64,000 bases of DNA from Jiangella sp. DSM 45060 (GCF_900105175.1 NZ_LT629771.1:4349501-4413500); one strand, 5' to 3'. Counted from the stretch's first letter, positions 26,870-37,407 are shown. The notes: a model not told the origin generated them from the sequence alone. A program made the numbers and translations.

Positions 26870-27196
26870 ATGGCGTGGCTCTACGTGATCGTCGGCGGGC
26901 TGTTCGAGACGGCCTTCGCGATCTCGCTCAAGGAGTCGAACGGGTTCACCCGGCTCTGGCCGACGGTGAGCTTCGCCGTCACGGTCGCGATCAGCATGGG
27001 CCTGCTCGGCCTCGGCCTGCGCGAACTGCCGGTCGGCACGGCGTACGCGGTCTGGGTCGGCATCGGCGCGGTCGGCACCGCCATCGTCGGCATGCTGTTC
27101 TTCGACGACCCGGCGACGTTCCTGCGCCTCTCGGCGATCGGCCTCATCGTGGCCGGCGTCGTCCTGTTGAACCTGTCCGGCGGGTCGGGGCACTGA
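26870..27196 (+). CDS. Small multidrug resistance (SMR/EmrE-QacE family) exporter
   Basis: This 108-residue protein has four membrane helices. The essential proton/drug-coupling glutamate is Glu13 in AWLYVIVGGLFETAFAISLK, and the family motif ELPVGTAYAVWVGIGAVGTA is intact. Such proteins export quaternary ammonium compounds, guanidinium or other cations as dual-topology dimers; specificity is not predictable. The ATG at 26870 has ACAGGAGG upstream. It overlaps the TetR gene by one base (TGATG), so the repressor is co-expressed. Confidence 0.93.
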   Translation: MAWLYVIVGGLFETAFAISLKESNGFTRLWPTVSFAVTVAISMGLLGLGLRELPVGTAYAVWVGIGAVGTAIVGMLFFDDPATFLRLSAIGLIVAGVVLLNLSGGSGH

Positions 27197-27765
27197 TGGC
27201 CACCGCGAAGGGCGAGCAACGGCGCACCGCGCTGGTCCGCGCCGCCGCCGACCTGCTGCAGGGCGGCGGGCTGGAGGCGGTCAGCCACCGCGCGGTGGCG
27301 GGCCGGGCGGGGCTGCCCCTGGGCGCCACGACGTACTACTTCGCCGACCTGACGGAGCTGCGCCGGGCCGCGGTCGACGCCCTGGCCGAGGACGACGTCG
27401 CGCGCATGGCCGCCGCCGTCGAGGCGCTGCCCACCCGGCGACGCGGCGCGGCCGTGGCGGCCCGGCTGATCGCCACTTTGCTGACGCCGGACGAGTACGG
27501 CGCGCTGGTCGCCTGGTACGAGCGGTACGTGCTGGCCGCCCGCGAGCCGCTGTTCGCGGCGGCCGCCCGGCGCAGCAACGCGGCGGCGCTCGAGAGCGTC
27601 GCGGCCGTGCTGGAGCGGTCCGAGCTGACGGCGGGCGTGGCACCACAGGTGGTGCTCGCGGTGGTCGACGGCGCGGTGCTCGGAGCGCTGGCCGACGGCG
27701 CGGACCTGGAGGGGGCGCGCGTCGCGGCCGCCGACGCCCTCACCGTCGTGCTCGACCTCGCCTGA
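27196..27765 (+). CDS. TetR-family transcriptional regulator
   Basis: This 189-residue repressor has a typical helix-turn-helix: RRTALVRAAADLLQGGGLEA, then VSHRAVAGRAGLPLGATTYY with the recognition helix LPLGATTYYF. The C-terminal ligand domain is Ala-rich. Its start overlaps the SMR stop, and the symmetric GTAC site upstream of the pair is the likely operator, giving an autoregulated efflux module. Confidence 0.9.
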   Translation: MATAKGEQRRTALVRAAADLLQGGGLEAVSHRAVAGRAGLPLGATTYYFADLTELRRAAVDALAEDDVARMAAAVEALPTRRRGAAVAARLIATLLTPDEYGALVAWYERYVLAAREPLFAAAARRSNAAALESVAAVLERSELTAGVAPQVVLAVVDGAVLGALADGADLEGARVAAADALTVVLDLA

Positions 27766-27865
27766 CGGCACCGCCGCCCGACCCCGCGCCGCACACACCC
27801 ACGGCCTTGGCACGCCGGCGATCACCGACGCCGGGCGGTTTGCCCCGATTTGTGGTGCACGCCAA

Positions 27866-27928
27866 CGTGCCAAGGGAGCGCGCCAGCGTGCCAAGGGTGC
27901 GCGCCAGCGTGCCAAGGGAGGGCCGACT
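27866..27928. repeat. Three tandem 21-base repeats
   Basis: CGTGCCAAGGG starts at 27866, 27887 and 27908, exactly 21 bases apart, with a shared GCGCGCCAG remainder in the first two. An inverted copy of the first ten bases (CCTTGGCACG) lies at 27805-27814. It sits in the 221-base gap between the convergent TetR and zinc-ribbon genes, where I see no gene. Two-turn spacing could array binding sites or be a simple slippage product. Confidence 0.75.
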
Positions 27929-27986
27929 GGCGGGCAAACGAAACGCCGGCCGGGGCGAACCCCGGCCGGCGTCGGTGTGGACGGAC

Positions 27987-30074
27987 TCAGCGGCCGCCGC
28001 GGCGGCGCAGCGCCTCGTCGATCTCGGGGTCGCCGAGCTGGCTCAGCCAGGTCAGCAGTTCCGGGTAGGTCGACGGGTTGGCGGCGACGTACTTGCGCAG
28101 ACCGGGTTCCTGGGCCGCGATGTCGGCCAGCGTCTGCAGCGGCGTGTTCGGGTCGAGCGCCGTGCGGGCGTCGAACCCGGGGGTGTCGCTGACGGCCGGC
28201 TGGTCGACCCGGGTGGCCGGCTCGACCCGCGGCTGGTCGACCCGGGTGGCGGTGTCGTCGGCGGCGGACTGGCCGACCGCGAGGCCGCTGATCGGGCCCG
28301 GCTTGGCCTCGCTGAGCAGGCCCTCTCCGGCGGCCGCCGGCTTCGCGTCGTCGGCGGGGACCTCCGGGCTGGCCGGCACCTCGTCGCCCTTGGCGGCATC
28401 GGCCTTGGCGGCGTCGGTCTTCTCGGCGGCCGCGGCCTCGGCCTTGACCTTCGCCTCGTCGGCCTTGGCCTTGGCGTCCTCGGCCTTCGCCTTCGCGTCG
28501 TCGGCCTTCGCCTCGGCCTTCACCTTGGCGTCGTCGGCCTTCGCCTCGGCCGGGCGGGCCGCAGCAGCACCGGCGGCGGCCGCGGCCGCTCCGGTCGCGA
28601 CCCCGGTCGCGGCGCCGGCCGCAGCCGGGGTCGACGCGCCGTTACCGTTGCCCGGCAGCACGCTGCTCAGGTTGAGCTGGCTGGCGCCCACCGGGCCGTA
28701 CTCGGCACGCACCGACGGCGGCGCCGTCAGCACCACGAACAGCGCCACCCCGAACCACCAGAGCACACTGATGATCGCAGCGTCGACGACCGCGACGAAC
28801 GCGTCGTCGGAGGCACCCAGGATGGCCGCGACGACGATGCCCAGCAGGATGAACACCCCGCCCGCCACGACCGCGATGGCCCGGCCCGCGTTGGGGTCGC
28901 GGACCAGCGCGTTGCGGCCGACCAGCGCGGCCAGCGCCAGGATCAGCATGAGCACCAGGACCACGATGGCCAGGCCGCGGCCGTCCTCGACCCCGATGAT
29001 GCTCAGCACGTACAGCACGACCCCGGCGGCCGCGGTGACCATGACCAGCTCGAGCATGCGGGCGCCGACGCCGGACCAGTAGGCCGCGCCGGGCGTGTGC
29101 CGGTACGTCGCCCGGAGCCCCGGCGCGGCCGCCGCGACGGCGAGGGCCGGGACGAGGATCAGCTGCGGGCCGAACGTGCTGAGGCTCCAGGCATCGTTCA
29201 TGGTGCCCTCGGCGCTGAGCTGCCAGACGCCGACGAACAGCGCCACGAGGCCCACCAGCAGGAGGACGTCGCGCCAGGCGGCGTCGCCGCGGAACACGCC
29301 CCACAGCGGCAGCGCGGCCAGCGCCAGGAAGAACAGCATCGCGACGATGAGGTACGTCGTCTGCTCCCATTCGAGGCCCTCGGCGGCGTCGGTGAGGAAG
29401 GTGATCAGGCTGATCAGCGTCAGCAGCGCGAACAGCCCGCCTATACCGAGCGTGACCCAGCGCCACAGCGCGCCGTCGCCGGACGGCGACTGCTCGGCCT
29501 CGCGGCCCTGCGCCGCCAGCAGCGCGCCGGCCAGGCCGAACGTGATGCCGACGCCCACGCCGTCGCCGCTGTTCTCGCCGACGTAGCCGAGCACCAGCGT
29601 GATCAGCACGACCACGACGTACGGCGCGTTGGCGCCCAGCCGGGCCAGCCGCAGCTCGGCCGTCCCCCACGACGCCGGCAGCACGCCGCCGCGCTTGAGG
29701 TACGGCAGCGACAGCGACAGCACCGACAGCAGCGTCACCAGGACGACGTAGACCTTGCCGGTCACGGTGTCAGTGAGGTCCCACGGCATGCCGAACGAGA
29801 CGAGCAGGAGCACCAGCGCGACGACGTCGCGGGCGTAGTCCAACGCGGGGATGTCCGCGAACGGGTTGCGCGCGGGCGCGCCACCGGCCGCGGGAGCACC
29901 ACCGGATGCGGGCGCGCCACCCGGCGCCGCGGCGCCACCGGACGCGGAGGCGCCCGGAGCTGCCTGCGCCGGAGCGGCCGCCTGGGCCGCCGCGGACGCC
30001 GTCATGGGCGCGCCGCAGTTGCCGCAGTACGCCGAACCCGTGGCCGGCGCCCCGCAGTTGCTGCAGAAGTTCAT
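27987..30074 (-). CDS. Zinc-ribbon multi-pass membrane protein with Lys/Ala-rich segment and C-terminal LRV-like repeat
   Basis: The 695-residue product starts [20 protein letters not shown], a zinc ribbon with CxxC pairs at Cys4/7 and Cys17/20. A Gly/Ala/Pro linker (GGAPASGGAPAAGGAPA) leads to about ten to twelve membrane segments (from ALDYARDVVALVLLLVSFGM to SVLWWFGVALFVVLTAPPSV). A charged stretch repeats AKADDAKVKAEAK-like units, and the end (LQTLADIAAQEPGLRKYVAA) resembles leucine-rich-repeat-variant helices. The start is set by the zinc ribbon and an upstream GGAG. Function unknown. Confidence 0.8.
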   Translation of the reverse strand: MNFCSNCGAPATGSAYCGNCGAPMTASAAAQAAAPAQAAPGASASGGAAAPGGAPASGGAPAAGGAPARNPFADIPALDYARDVVALVLLLVSFGMPWDLTDTVTGKVYVVLVTLLSVLSLSLPYLKRGGVLPASWGTAELRLARLGANAPYVVVVLITLVLGYVGENSGDGVGVGITFGLAGALLAAQGREAEQSPSGDGALWRWVTLGIGGLFALLTLISLITFLTDAAEGLEWEQTTYLIVAMLFFLALAALPLWGVFRGDAAWRDVLLLVGLVALFVGVWQLSAEGTMNDAWSLSTFGPQLILVPALAVAAAAPGLRATYRHTPGAAYWSGVGARMLELVMVTAAAGVVLYVLSIIGVEDGRGLAIVVLVLMLILALAALVGRNALVRDPNAGRAIAVVAGGVFILLGIVVAAILGASDDAFVAVVDAAIISVLWWFGVALFVVLTAPPSVRAEYGPVGASQLNLSSVLPGNGNGASTPAAAGAATGVATGAAAAAAGAAAARPAEAKADDAKVKAEAKADDAKAKAEDAKAKADEAKVKAEAAAAEKTDAAKADAAKGDEVPASPEVPADDAKPAAAGEGLLSEAKPGPISGLAVGQSAADDTATRVDQPRVEPATRVDQPAVSDTPGFDARTALDPNTPLQTLADIAAQEPGLRKYVAANPSTYPELLTWLSQLGDPEIDEALRRRGGR

Positions 30075-30146
30075 TCGTATCTCCGTCTTCGGTCGGTCGC
30101 CTCGGAGGTCGAACGGCCGCACGTTAGCGCACTCGGATGCTGATGG

Positions 30147-30488
30147 CTACGAACGCAGCGCCGAGATCGGCGTGCCGTCGGGACCCGCGACGTACACCGG
30201 TATACCCGGTCCGCCGAGATCCGACACCACCGCGGTGTCGACCTCGCCGGCGGCGTCACCGGTGACGACCGCCGCGGCCTCGAGCCCCGTGGCGCCGCTT
30301 GACACCGCCGACGCGACCGCCAGCTGCAGCGCGGTGAGGCGCAGCGACGGCAGCACGACGTCGGCGGCGGCGTAGGTGCGGCCGTCGGCGTCGCGGACGG
30401 CGGCGCCGGCGGGCGCCCCGGTGCGGGCCCGGGCGGACCGGGCCAGGATCAGGATCTTCTGGTCCTCGGGGTCGAGTGCGTCGCTCAC
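30147..30488 (-). CDS. Cytidine deaminase-like protein lacking the catalytic zinc site
   Basis: This 113-residue protein aligns by eye with the deaminase fold: ILILARSARARTGAPAGAAV, DADGRTYAAADVVLPSLRLT and LQLAVASAVSSGATGLEAAA. It contains no cysteine at all, so the (H/C)AE and PCxxC zinc motifs of true cytidine deaminases are missing. Genes of this type follow the CNNM gene before era in many actinobacteria and are often named cdd. The GTG start overlaps the CNNM stop as GTGA. Catalysis seems unlikely. Confidence 0.75.
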   Translation of the reverse strand: MSDALDPEDQKILILARSARARTGAPAGAAVRDADGRTYAAADVVLPSLRLTALQLAVASAVSSGATGLEAAAVVTGDAAGEVDTAVVSDLGGPGIPVYVAGPDGTPISALRS

Positions 30489-31846
30489 GCATGCTCCTCG
30501 TGCGGCTCGTTGTCGGTGACCTGAACGAGCCGGCTCACCCGGACGGTTCCGATGCGGTTGCGGCGCCCGGACGGGTCCTCGGCGACCAGCCGCAGCCCGG
30601 CGACGACGACCTCGGCGCCGGCGATCGGGACCCGGCCCAATTGCTTGGCCATGAGGCCGCCGACGGTGTCGACGTCGTCGTCGGACAGCTCCAGCCCGAA
30701 CAGCTCGCCGAGGTCGTCGATGTGCAGCCGGGAGCTGACCCGGACCACGCCGTCGTCGAGGGTCTCGACGCCGTCCTCGTCGGCGTCGTACTCGTCGGTG
30801 ATCTCGCCGACGATCTCTTCGAGGATGTCCTCGATGGTGACCAGGCCGGCGGTGCCGCCGTACTCGTCGACGACGACGGCGACGTGGGTGCGCTGTGCCT
30901 GCATCTCGCGCAGGAGGTCGTCGGCCGGCTTGGAGTCGGGGACGAAGAACGCCGGCCGCAGCACCGACTCGACCCGCTCGACGGACTCGGCGTCGCGGTT
31001 GTCGTAGAGCCGGCGGGCGACGTCCTTGAGGTAGGTGATGCCGACGATGTCGTCGAGCCCGCCCGGGCCGACCGCCGGGATGCGGCTGAACCCGCTGCGC
31101 AGCGCCAGCGACTGGAACTGCCGCAGCGTCTTGTGCGCCTCGATGAACACGACGTCGGTGCGCGGCACCATGACCTCGCGGACCACGGTGTCGCCCAGTT
31201 CGAACACCGAGTGGATCATCTGCCGCTCGCCGGACTCGATGATGCGCCCGGCTTCGGCGAGGTCGACCAGCTCGCGCAGCTCTGCCTCCGTCGCGAACGG
31301 CCCCTCGCGGAAGCCCTTGCCCGGGGTGAGCGCGTTGCCCAGCAGGATGAGCAGGCGCGGGATGGGGCCGAGCACCCGGGTGACGCCGAGCAGCAGGCCG
31401 GCGAAGGCCAGCGCGATGCCCTCGGCGTGCTGGCGGCCCAGCGTGCGCGGCGCGACGCCGATGACGACGAACGACACCACGACCATGCTGCCGGCGGCGA
31501 CCAGCAGCGTCTGCCACCACGGGGTGAAGAACTCTTCGCACACGACCGCGACCATGACGACCGCGGCGACCTCGCAGGCCATGCGCAGCAGCAGCGCGGT
31601 GTTGAGCGCGGGGACGGGGTCGGAGGCGACCCGCACCAGCGCGTCGGACCCGCGGCGGCCCGCGCGGTGCAGCTCCTCGGCGCGGGTGCGCGAGAGGCTG
31701 GTCAGCGCCGCCTCGGACATCGCGAACAGCATCGCGACGACCACCAGCACCGCCGCCGAGACCAGCAGCCAGACGGTGGACGCACCACCCGCGGTGGTGG
31801 CGCCACCGGCGGCCAGGACGGCGGCGGGCAGCGGTGAGGCGAACAT
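30485..31846 (-). CDS. CNNM/CorC-type hemolysin-family membrane protein with CBS domains
   Basis: This 453-residue protein has an N-terminal CNNM (DUF21) domain with four membrane segments (first [20 protein letters not shown]). A CBS pair follows ([40 protein letters not shown] then [12 protein letters not shown]), and a C-terminal CorC/HlyC domain ends VRVSRL. Family members take part in magnesium/cobalt efflux. The gene overlaps ybeY by one base upstream and the CDA-like gene by four downstream, forming the conserved phoH-ybeY-CNNM operon. Confidence 0.92.
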   Translation of the reverse strand: MFASPLPAAVLAAGGATTAGGASTVWLLVSAAVLVVVAMLFAMSEAALTSLSRTRAEELHRAGRRGSDALVRVASDPVPALNTALLLRMACEVAAVVMVAVVCEEFFTPWWQTLLVAAGSMVVVSFVVIGVAPRTLGRQHAEGIALAFAGLLLGVTRVLGPIPRLLILLGNALTPGKGFREGPFATEAELRELVDLAEAGRIIESGERQMIHSVFELGDTVVREVMVPRTDVVFIEAHKTLRQFQSLALRSGFSRIPAVGPGGLDDIVGITYLKDVARRLYDNRDAESVERVESVLRPAFFVPDSKPADDLLREMQAQRTHVAVVVDEYGGTAGLVTIEDILEEIVGEITDEYDADEDGVETLDDGVVRVSSRLHIDDLGELFGLELSDDDVDTVGGLMAKQLGRVPIAGAEVVVAGLRLVAEDPSGRRNRIGTVRVSRLVQVTDNEPHEEHA

Positions 31847-32306
31847 CAGCGGCCGCCCCCTCGGGCGTCTCGCCAGTCGCTCAGGAGCTGTTTCTGCAGC
31901 CCGAACATCTCCTTCTCCTCCTCCGGCTCGGCGTGATCGTAGCCGAGGAGGTGGAGTATGCCGTGCGCGGTCAGCAGCTCGAGCTCGTCCTCGGTGCTGT
32001 GCCCGGCAGCCTTGGCCTGCGTGGCCGCGACGTCGGGGCAGAGCACGACGTCGCCCAGCAGGCCGGGCTCGGGCTCGGCGTCGTCGGGCGTGGGCCGCAG
32101 CTCGTCCATCGGGAAGGACAGCACATCGGTGGGGCCGGGCTCGTCCATCCACTGCACGTGCAGCTGTTCCATGGTGTCGGTGTCGACCAGCAGGATGGCC
32201 AGTTCGGCCAGCGGGTGGATGCGCTGGTGGTCGAGGACGAACCGGGCGAGGTCGGAGAGCGTCTTCTCGTCGACCTCGGCCCCGGACTCGTTGTTGACCT
32301 CGATGG

Positions 32307-32310
<4 letters not shown>
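31846..32310 (-). CDS. ybeY: Endoribonuclease YbeY (rRNA maturation factor)
   Basis: This 154-residue zinc metalloenzyme acts in 16S rRNA 3'-end processing and 70S quality control. The metal site HxxxHxxxxxH is intact as His116, His120 and His126 in [19 protein letters not shown]; the preceding [10 protein letters not shown] block is also family-typical. The ATG overlaps the phoH stop by four bases and its stop overlaps CNNM by one. Confidence 0.97.
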
Positions 32311-33341
<1,031 letters not shown>

Positions 33342-33454
33342 GGGCGGCCTCGCGGGGCCTCTCACGCCTACTTCCCGTCTCGATGGCGCCGTTCAGTGGA
33401 TGTGTTGAATGCTACCTGCGAGCGCTGACAAGTCATTGCGAATTTGTCGCCGGC

Positions 33455-33802
33455 TCAGCCGGGCGGCCACGTCATGGCGCGTCCGCCGAGCACGTGCGCG
33501 TGCACGTGGAACACCGACTGACCGGCCTGCTCCCCCGTGTTGAACACCAGCCGGTACGCCTCGATTCCCGCCCCCGCGGCGACGTCGGCGGCCGTCCGGA
33601 CCAGTTCGGCCAGGGTGTCCGGCGCGGCGGCCGCGAGCGACGCGACGTTCGGGTGGTGCTCGCGCGGCACCACCAGCACGTGTGTGGGCGCCTGCGGCGC
33701 GATGTCGCGGAACGCGAGGGTGCGCTCGGTCTCGTGGACGACCTCGGCCGGGATCTCGCCACCGGCGATCTTGCAGAACAGGCAGTCGGCGTCTCGGGTC
33801 AC
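33455..33802 (-). CDS. HIT-family (Hint-type) nucleotide hydrolase
   Basis: This 115-residue histidine-triad protein starts CLFCKIAGGEIPAEVVHETE and ends with the HIT motif VFHVHAHVLGG (His-x-His-x-His). Hint-type members hydrolyse aminoacyl- or lysyl-AMP and other purine phosphoramidates. The GTG at 33802 has GGAGG five bases upstream. It is divergent from the LCP gene and probably monocistronic. Confidence 0.93.
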   Translation of the reverse strand: MTRDADCLFCKIAGGEIPAEVVHETERTLAFRDIAPQAPTHVLVVPREHHPNVASLAAAAPDTLAELVRTAADVAAGAGIEAYRLVFNTGEQAGQSVFHVHAHVLGGRAMTWPPG

Positions 33803-33968
33803 ACGTGCCTCCGGTGCTTCGGGTAGGTGGATGGTAGGCCACCGGCGTGACCGGCGGGTGGCCCGGTGCAACCTGCGGCCCGCCTCGCGCGTCATCACAG
33901 CGAGAGGCCACCGCCGGGCGGGGTGTCCTCGCCGGACCCGTCGCCGCCCGGCCGTACCCTCTGGAGCC

Positions 33969-35039
33969 ATGTCGAACCCGCCCGGCGACCCGCAGCCCGA
34001 CCCGTCCCTCGAGACCGAGCCGGCCGAACCGGCCGAGCCGCCGCGCAAGCGCCGCCGCAACCGCAAGGTCCTGGTGATCGTGCTGGTGACGCTGCTGGCG
34101 TTGCTGCTCGCGGTGGCCGGCGGGGCGTTCTGGTTCGTGAACCGGCTGTCGTCGAACATCGAGCGCATCCCCGACGCGTTCGACATCCCGGAGACCGCGC
34201 GCCCGGCCGAGCTGCCCGGCGACAGCATCACGTTCCTGCTGGGCGGACTGGACGGCGAGGACAAGGTCGACGTGTACGAGCCCGGCGCCGCGCGCACCGA
34301 CACCATCATGCTGGCGCACTTCCCGGAGGGCCGTGACCGCGGCTACCTGGTCTCCATCCCGCGCGACACCTACATCGAGATCCCCGGCCACGGCGAGAAC
34401 AAGATCAACGCGGCCTACTCGTTCGGCGGCCCGTCGCTGTTCGTGCAGACCATCGAGGAGCTCACCGGCATCCGCGTCGACCACCTCGCGCTGATCGACT
34501 GGAACGGCTTCCAGGCGCTCACCGACGAGCTGGGCGGCGTCACCATGACGTTCGACGAGGAGACCCCGCTGGCCGACGGCGACGAGCCGATCCCGGCCGG
34601 CACCCACACGCTGACCGGCGAGCAGGCGCTGCAGTACGTCCGCGACCGCAAGGACCTTCCGGGCGGCGACTTCGACCGCGTCAAGCGGCAGCAGAACTTC
34701 CTCCGCGCGCTGATGAACGAGCTGATCTCGTCCGGCACGCTGACCGACCCCGGCAAGGTCAACGGCGTCGCCGGGGCCATCGGCCAGGCCGCGCGGGTCG
34801 ACGAGGAGCTCAGCGCGTTCGGCATGGTCGACCTCGCACTGTCCATGCGCAACCTGCGCGCCGACGACATGACGTTCCTGACGGTGCCCACCGACGGCAC
34901 CGGCATGGCGGGGTCGCAGAGCATCGTCGTGTACGACGAGGAACGCGCCGGCCAGCTGTGGACCGCTCTGGCAGAGGACGACATGGACGCCTTCCTCGCC
35001 GCCAACCCCGACCTCGTCACCGGCGACGAGGTCCGCTGA
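33969..35039 (+). CDS. LytR-CpsA-Psr (LCP) family wall-polymer ligase
   Basis: This 356-residue membrane protein has a Pro/Glu-rich cytoplasmic start, a basic cluster RKRRRNRK, one membrane helix (VLVIVLVTLLALLLAVAGGA) and the extracytoplasmic LCP domain. Key residues for binding polyprenyl pyrophosphate are visible in ARTDTIMLAHFP, LVSIPRDTYIEIPG, KINAAYSFGG and VRDRKDLPGGDFDRVKRQQN. LCP enzymes transfer glycopolymers from lipid carriers to peptidoglycan. No polymer-specific genes adjoin it. Confidence 0.93.
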   Translation: MSNPPGDPQPDPSLETEPAEPAEPPRKRRRNRKVLVIVLVTLLALLLAVAGGAFWFVNRLSSNIERIPDAFDIPETARPAELPGDSITFLLGGLDGEDKVDVYEPGAARTDTIMLAHFPEGRDRGYLVSIPRDTYIEIPGHGENKINAAYSFGGPSLFVQTIEELTGIRVDHLALIDWNGFQALTDELGGVTMTFDEETPLADGDEPIPAGTHTLTGEQALQYVRDRKDLPGGDFDRVKRQQNFLRALMNELISSGTLTDPGKVNGVAGAIGQAARVDEELSAFGMVDLALSMRNLRADDMTFLTVPTDGTGMAGSQSIVVYDEERAGQLWTALAEDDMDAFLAANPDLVTGDEVR

Positions 35040-35132
35040 CCGCCCGTTCGGCTGAAGATCACCGGCCCGATCCCCTACGGTTGGGCGCGCATCGGTAAAC
35101 CGGCGCCGCCGGCAACGCGTCAGTAGGGGTAT

Positions 35133-35645
35133 GTGGTGCAAGACAGGACCGGGTCCGAGGCAGACGACGCCATCACGGACCTGTACGCGGCGCACTATGT
35201 CCGCCTCGTCCGGCTCGCCACGTTGCTGCTGGGCGACGAGGCGGTGGCCGAGGAGGTCGTGCAGGACGCGTTCGTGGCCCTGCACCGCCGCTGGCGCCGG
35301 CTGCGCGAGCCGGCCGCCGCGGTCGCGTACCTGCGCACGTCCGTGGTGCACGGCAGCCGCTCGGTCCAGCGCCGCCGCGGTGTGGCGGCCCGTCATCCGG
35401 ACGAGCCGCCCGGTCACGCGCCCAGCGCCGAACACGTCGCCGTCGGTGGCGCCGCCGCCGACGCCGTCGTCGAGGCGCTGCGCGGGCTGCCCCAGCGGCA
35501 GCGCGAGGCGCTCGTCCTGCGCTACTACGGCGGTCTCTCCGAATCGGAGATCGCGAGCGCGATGAAGATCAGCAACGGCGCCGTCAAGAGCCACGCCTCT
35601 CGCGGGCTGGCCGGGCTGCGCGAGGCGATGGCGGACTGGGCGTGA
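35133..35645 (+). CDS. SigE-family (SigM-like) ECF RNA polymerase sigma factor
   Basis: This 170-residue ECF sigma factor has region 2 as LYAAHYVRLVRLATLLLGDE and VVQDAFVALHRRW, and region 4 as LPQRQREALVLRYYGGLSES with the helix-turn-helix SEIASAMKISNGAVKSHASR. It sits 10 bases before a GerMN-domain gene whose N-terminus is a short membrane-anchored segment, an arrangement recurring in actinobacteria. GTG codons at 35133 and 35136 are both usable. Its own promoter motif could not be identified. Confidence 0.92.
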   Translation: MVQDRTGSEADDAITDLYAAHYVRLVRLATLLLGDEAVAEEVVQDAFVALHRRWRRLREPAAAVAYLRTSVVHGSRSVQRRRGVAARHPDEPPGHAPSAEHVAVGGAAADAVVEALRGLPQRQREALVLRYYGGLSESEIASAMKISNGAVKSHASRGLAGLREAMADWA

Positions 35646-35655
35646 GGAGGCAGCG

Positions 35656-36681
35656 GTGAGCACGCCGGAGAACTGGACGCCGGAGGAGCAGAAGCTCCAC
35701 GGCGCCCTGCACCGCGCCGCCGAGCGGGTGCAGCCGGGCCCCGACGGCCTGGCGCGGATCAGGAGGAGGACGGCGGTGGTTCCGATGTGGCGACGACCGG
35801 TGGTACTCGGGCTCGCGGGGGCGACGGCCCTGGCCGCGGCGGTGATCGTGGGCGGCGTCATCGCCCTGAACGACGACGACGGCGACGCCCCCGTCGCCTC
35901 GCAGACCTCCACGTCCCCGGCGCCCTCGCAGAGCGAGACGCGGACGGAGACGGTCCCGCCGACGTCGCCGCCCGCCGAGACGACGCCGCCGGCGCAGTCG
36001 CTGACGGTCCCTGTCTACTACGTGGCCGACACCGGCGACGGCCTGCGGCTCGCGCGCGAGTTCCACACCGTCGAGACGTCGCTGTCGCCCATCGCCGCCG
36101 CCGTGAACGAGATGCTGACGGCACCGCCGGCCGACCCCGACTACACGAGCCTGTGGACGTCCGGCCTCGAGGTGACGTCGGCCGAGATCGCCGACGGCGC
36201 CATCGTGGTCGACCTCAGTGCGCCGCCGACGGCCGACGAGGAGGCCGATCTCGCTGTTCAGCAGCTCGTCTACACGGCGACGGCGGCGGCCGCGAACGCC
36301 CAGCTGGACGGCTCGCTGCCGGTGCGCATCACGGTCGCCGGGGCGGATCCCAGCGAGCCGGTCGGCCGGGCCGACCCGCTGGAGGTGCGCCAGCTGGTGC
36401 AGCTCAACGACCCCGCCGAGGGCGCGACGCTGCCCAGCCCCGTCACCGTGACCGGCGAGGCCGCGGTGTTCGAGGCCACCGTGCTGTGGGAGCTGCGCCG
36501 CGACGGCGAGGTCGTCGACACCGGCAACACCACCGCCGAGGAGTGCTGCACGTTCTCACCGTTCACGTTCGACCTCGAACTCGAGCCGGGCAGCTACGAG
36601 ATCGTCGTCAGCGAGAGCGACCCGTCCGGCGGCGAGGGGCGGGCGCCGATGAGCGACTCGCGCACGTTCGTCGTCGAGTAG
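35656..36681 (+). CDS. Membrane-anchored GerMN and Gmad2 domain protein, partner of the sigma factor
   Basis: The 341-residue product starts with a cytoplasmic ~45-residue helix, a membrane segment (VVLGLAGATALAAAVIVGGV), a Thr/Pro/Ser linker, a GerMN domain (LTVPVYYVADTGDGLRLARE through VQQLVYTATAAAANA) and a C-terminal Gmad2 immunoglobulin-like domain (VQLNDPAEGATLPSPVTVTG). GerMN domains occur in spore germination and envelope proteins. The membrane topology and the position after the sigma factor suggest a sensor or anti-sigma role. It is convergent with rsmE, with no gap. Confidence 0.82.
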   Translation: MSTPENWTPEEQKLHGALHRAAERVQPGPDGLARIRRRTAVVPMWRRPVVLGLAGATALAAAVIVGGVIALNDDDGDAPVASQTSTSPAPSQSETRTETVPPTSPPAETTPPAQSLTVPVYYVADTGDGLRLAREFHTVETSLSPIAAAVNEMLTAPPADPDYTSLWTSGLEVTSAEIADGAIVVDLSAPPTADEEADLAVQQLVYTATAAAANAQLDGSLPVRITVAGADPSEPVGRADPLEVRQLVQLNDPAEGATLPSPVTVTGEAAVFEATVLWELRRDGEVVDTGNTTAEECCTFSPFTFDLELEPGSYEIVVSESDPSGGEGRAPMSDSRTFVVE

Positions 36682-37407
36682 TCAGGCCCAGCGGGCGGTC
36701 CGCGCGAGGACGACGCCGGCGGCGACGGTGCCGGCGGTGGACGTGCGCAGGACGGTCGGCCCGAGCCGGGCGACGACGGCGCCGGCGGCGGCCAGCTGGT
36801 CCAGCTCGTCCGGGGCCACCCCGCCCTCGGGGCCCACGACCAGCAGGATGTCGCCGTCGTTGGGCAGCTCGACGGCGGCGAGCGGCGAGGTGGCCTCCTC
36901 GTGCAGGACGACGGTGCGCGCCGCCTCCGCCGCCCGGGCAGCGAGCGCCGCCGTCGACATCGGGTCGGCGACGGCCGGAAGCCAGGCGCGGCGGGACTGC
37001 TTGGCCGCCTCGCGCGCCGTCGACCGCCAGCGTCGCAGCGCCTTGTCGCCGCGCTCCCCCGTCCAGCGGACCATGCAGCGCTGCGCCGCCCACGGCACGA
37101 TCTCGTCGACGCCGACCTCGGTCATGGTCTCGACGGCGGTCTCGCCGCGGTCGCCCTTGGGGATCGCCTGCGCGACGACCACCCGCGGCCGCGGCTCCGG
37201 CACGTCGAGGCGCTCGGTGACCTCGCAGGTCAGGCCCCGCTTCGACGCGGCGACGACGACGCAGCGGGCCAGCTGCCCGGCGCCGTCGGTCAGCTCGACG
37301 GTCTCGCCGGGCGCGATGCGGCGCACCACGGCCGCGTGCCGGCCCTCGTCGCCGTCGAGGACGACGACGTCCGACCCGCGCAGCGCCGCGGCATCGGCCA
37401 GGAACAC
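36682..37407 (-). CDS. rsmE: 16S rRNA (uracil1498-N3)-methyltransferase
   Basis: This SPOUT methyltransferase has the trefoil-knot motifs ILLVVGPEGGVAPDELDQLA and LGPTVLRTSTAGTVAAGVVL, plus QRCMVRW and KAVRW-like basic patches in between. With GTG 37407 it has 241 residues. However, relatives usually start about four residues earlier (TAPVFLAD), which here would need a CTG at 37419 overlapping the dnaJ stop as CTGA; this start is quite possible. Its place after dnaJ is the usual actinobacterial order. Confidence 0.93.
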   Translation of the reverse strand: MFLADAAALRGSDVVVLDGDEGRHAAVVRRIAPGETVELTDGAGQLARCVVVAASKRGLTCEVTERLDVPEPRPRVVVAQAIPKGDRGETAVETMTEVGVDEIVPWAAQRCMVRWTGERGDKALRRWRSTAREAAKQSRRAWLPAVADPMSTAALAARAAEAARTVVLHEEATSPLAAVELPNDGDILLVVGPEGGVAPDELDQLAAAGAVVARLGPTVLRTSTAGTVAAGVVLARTARWA

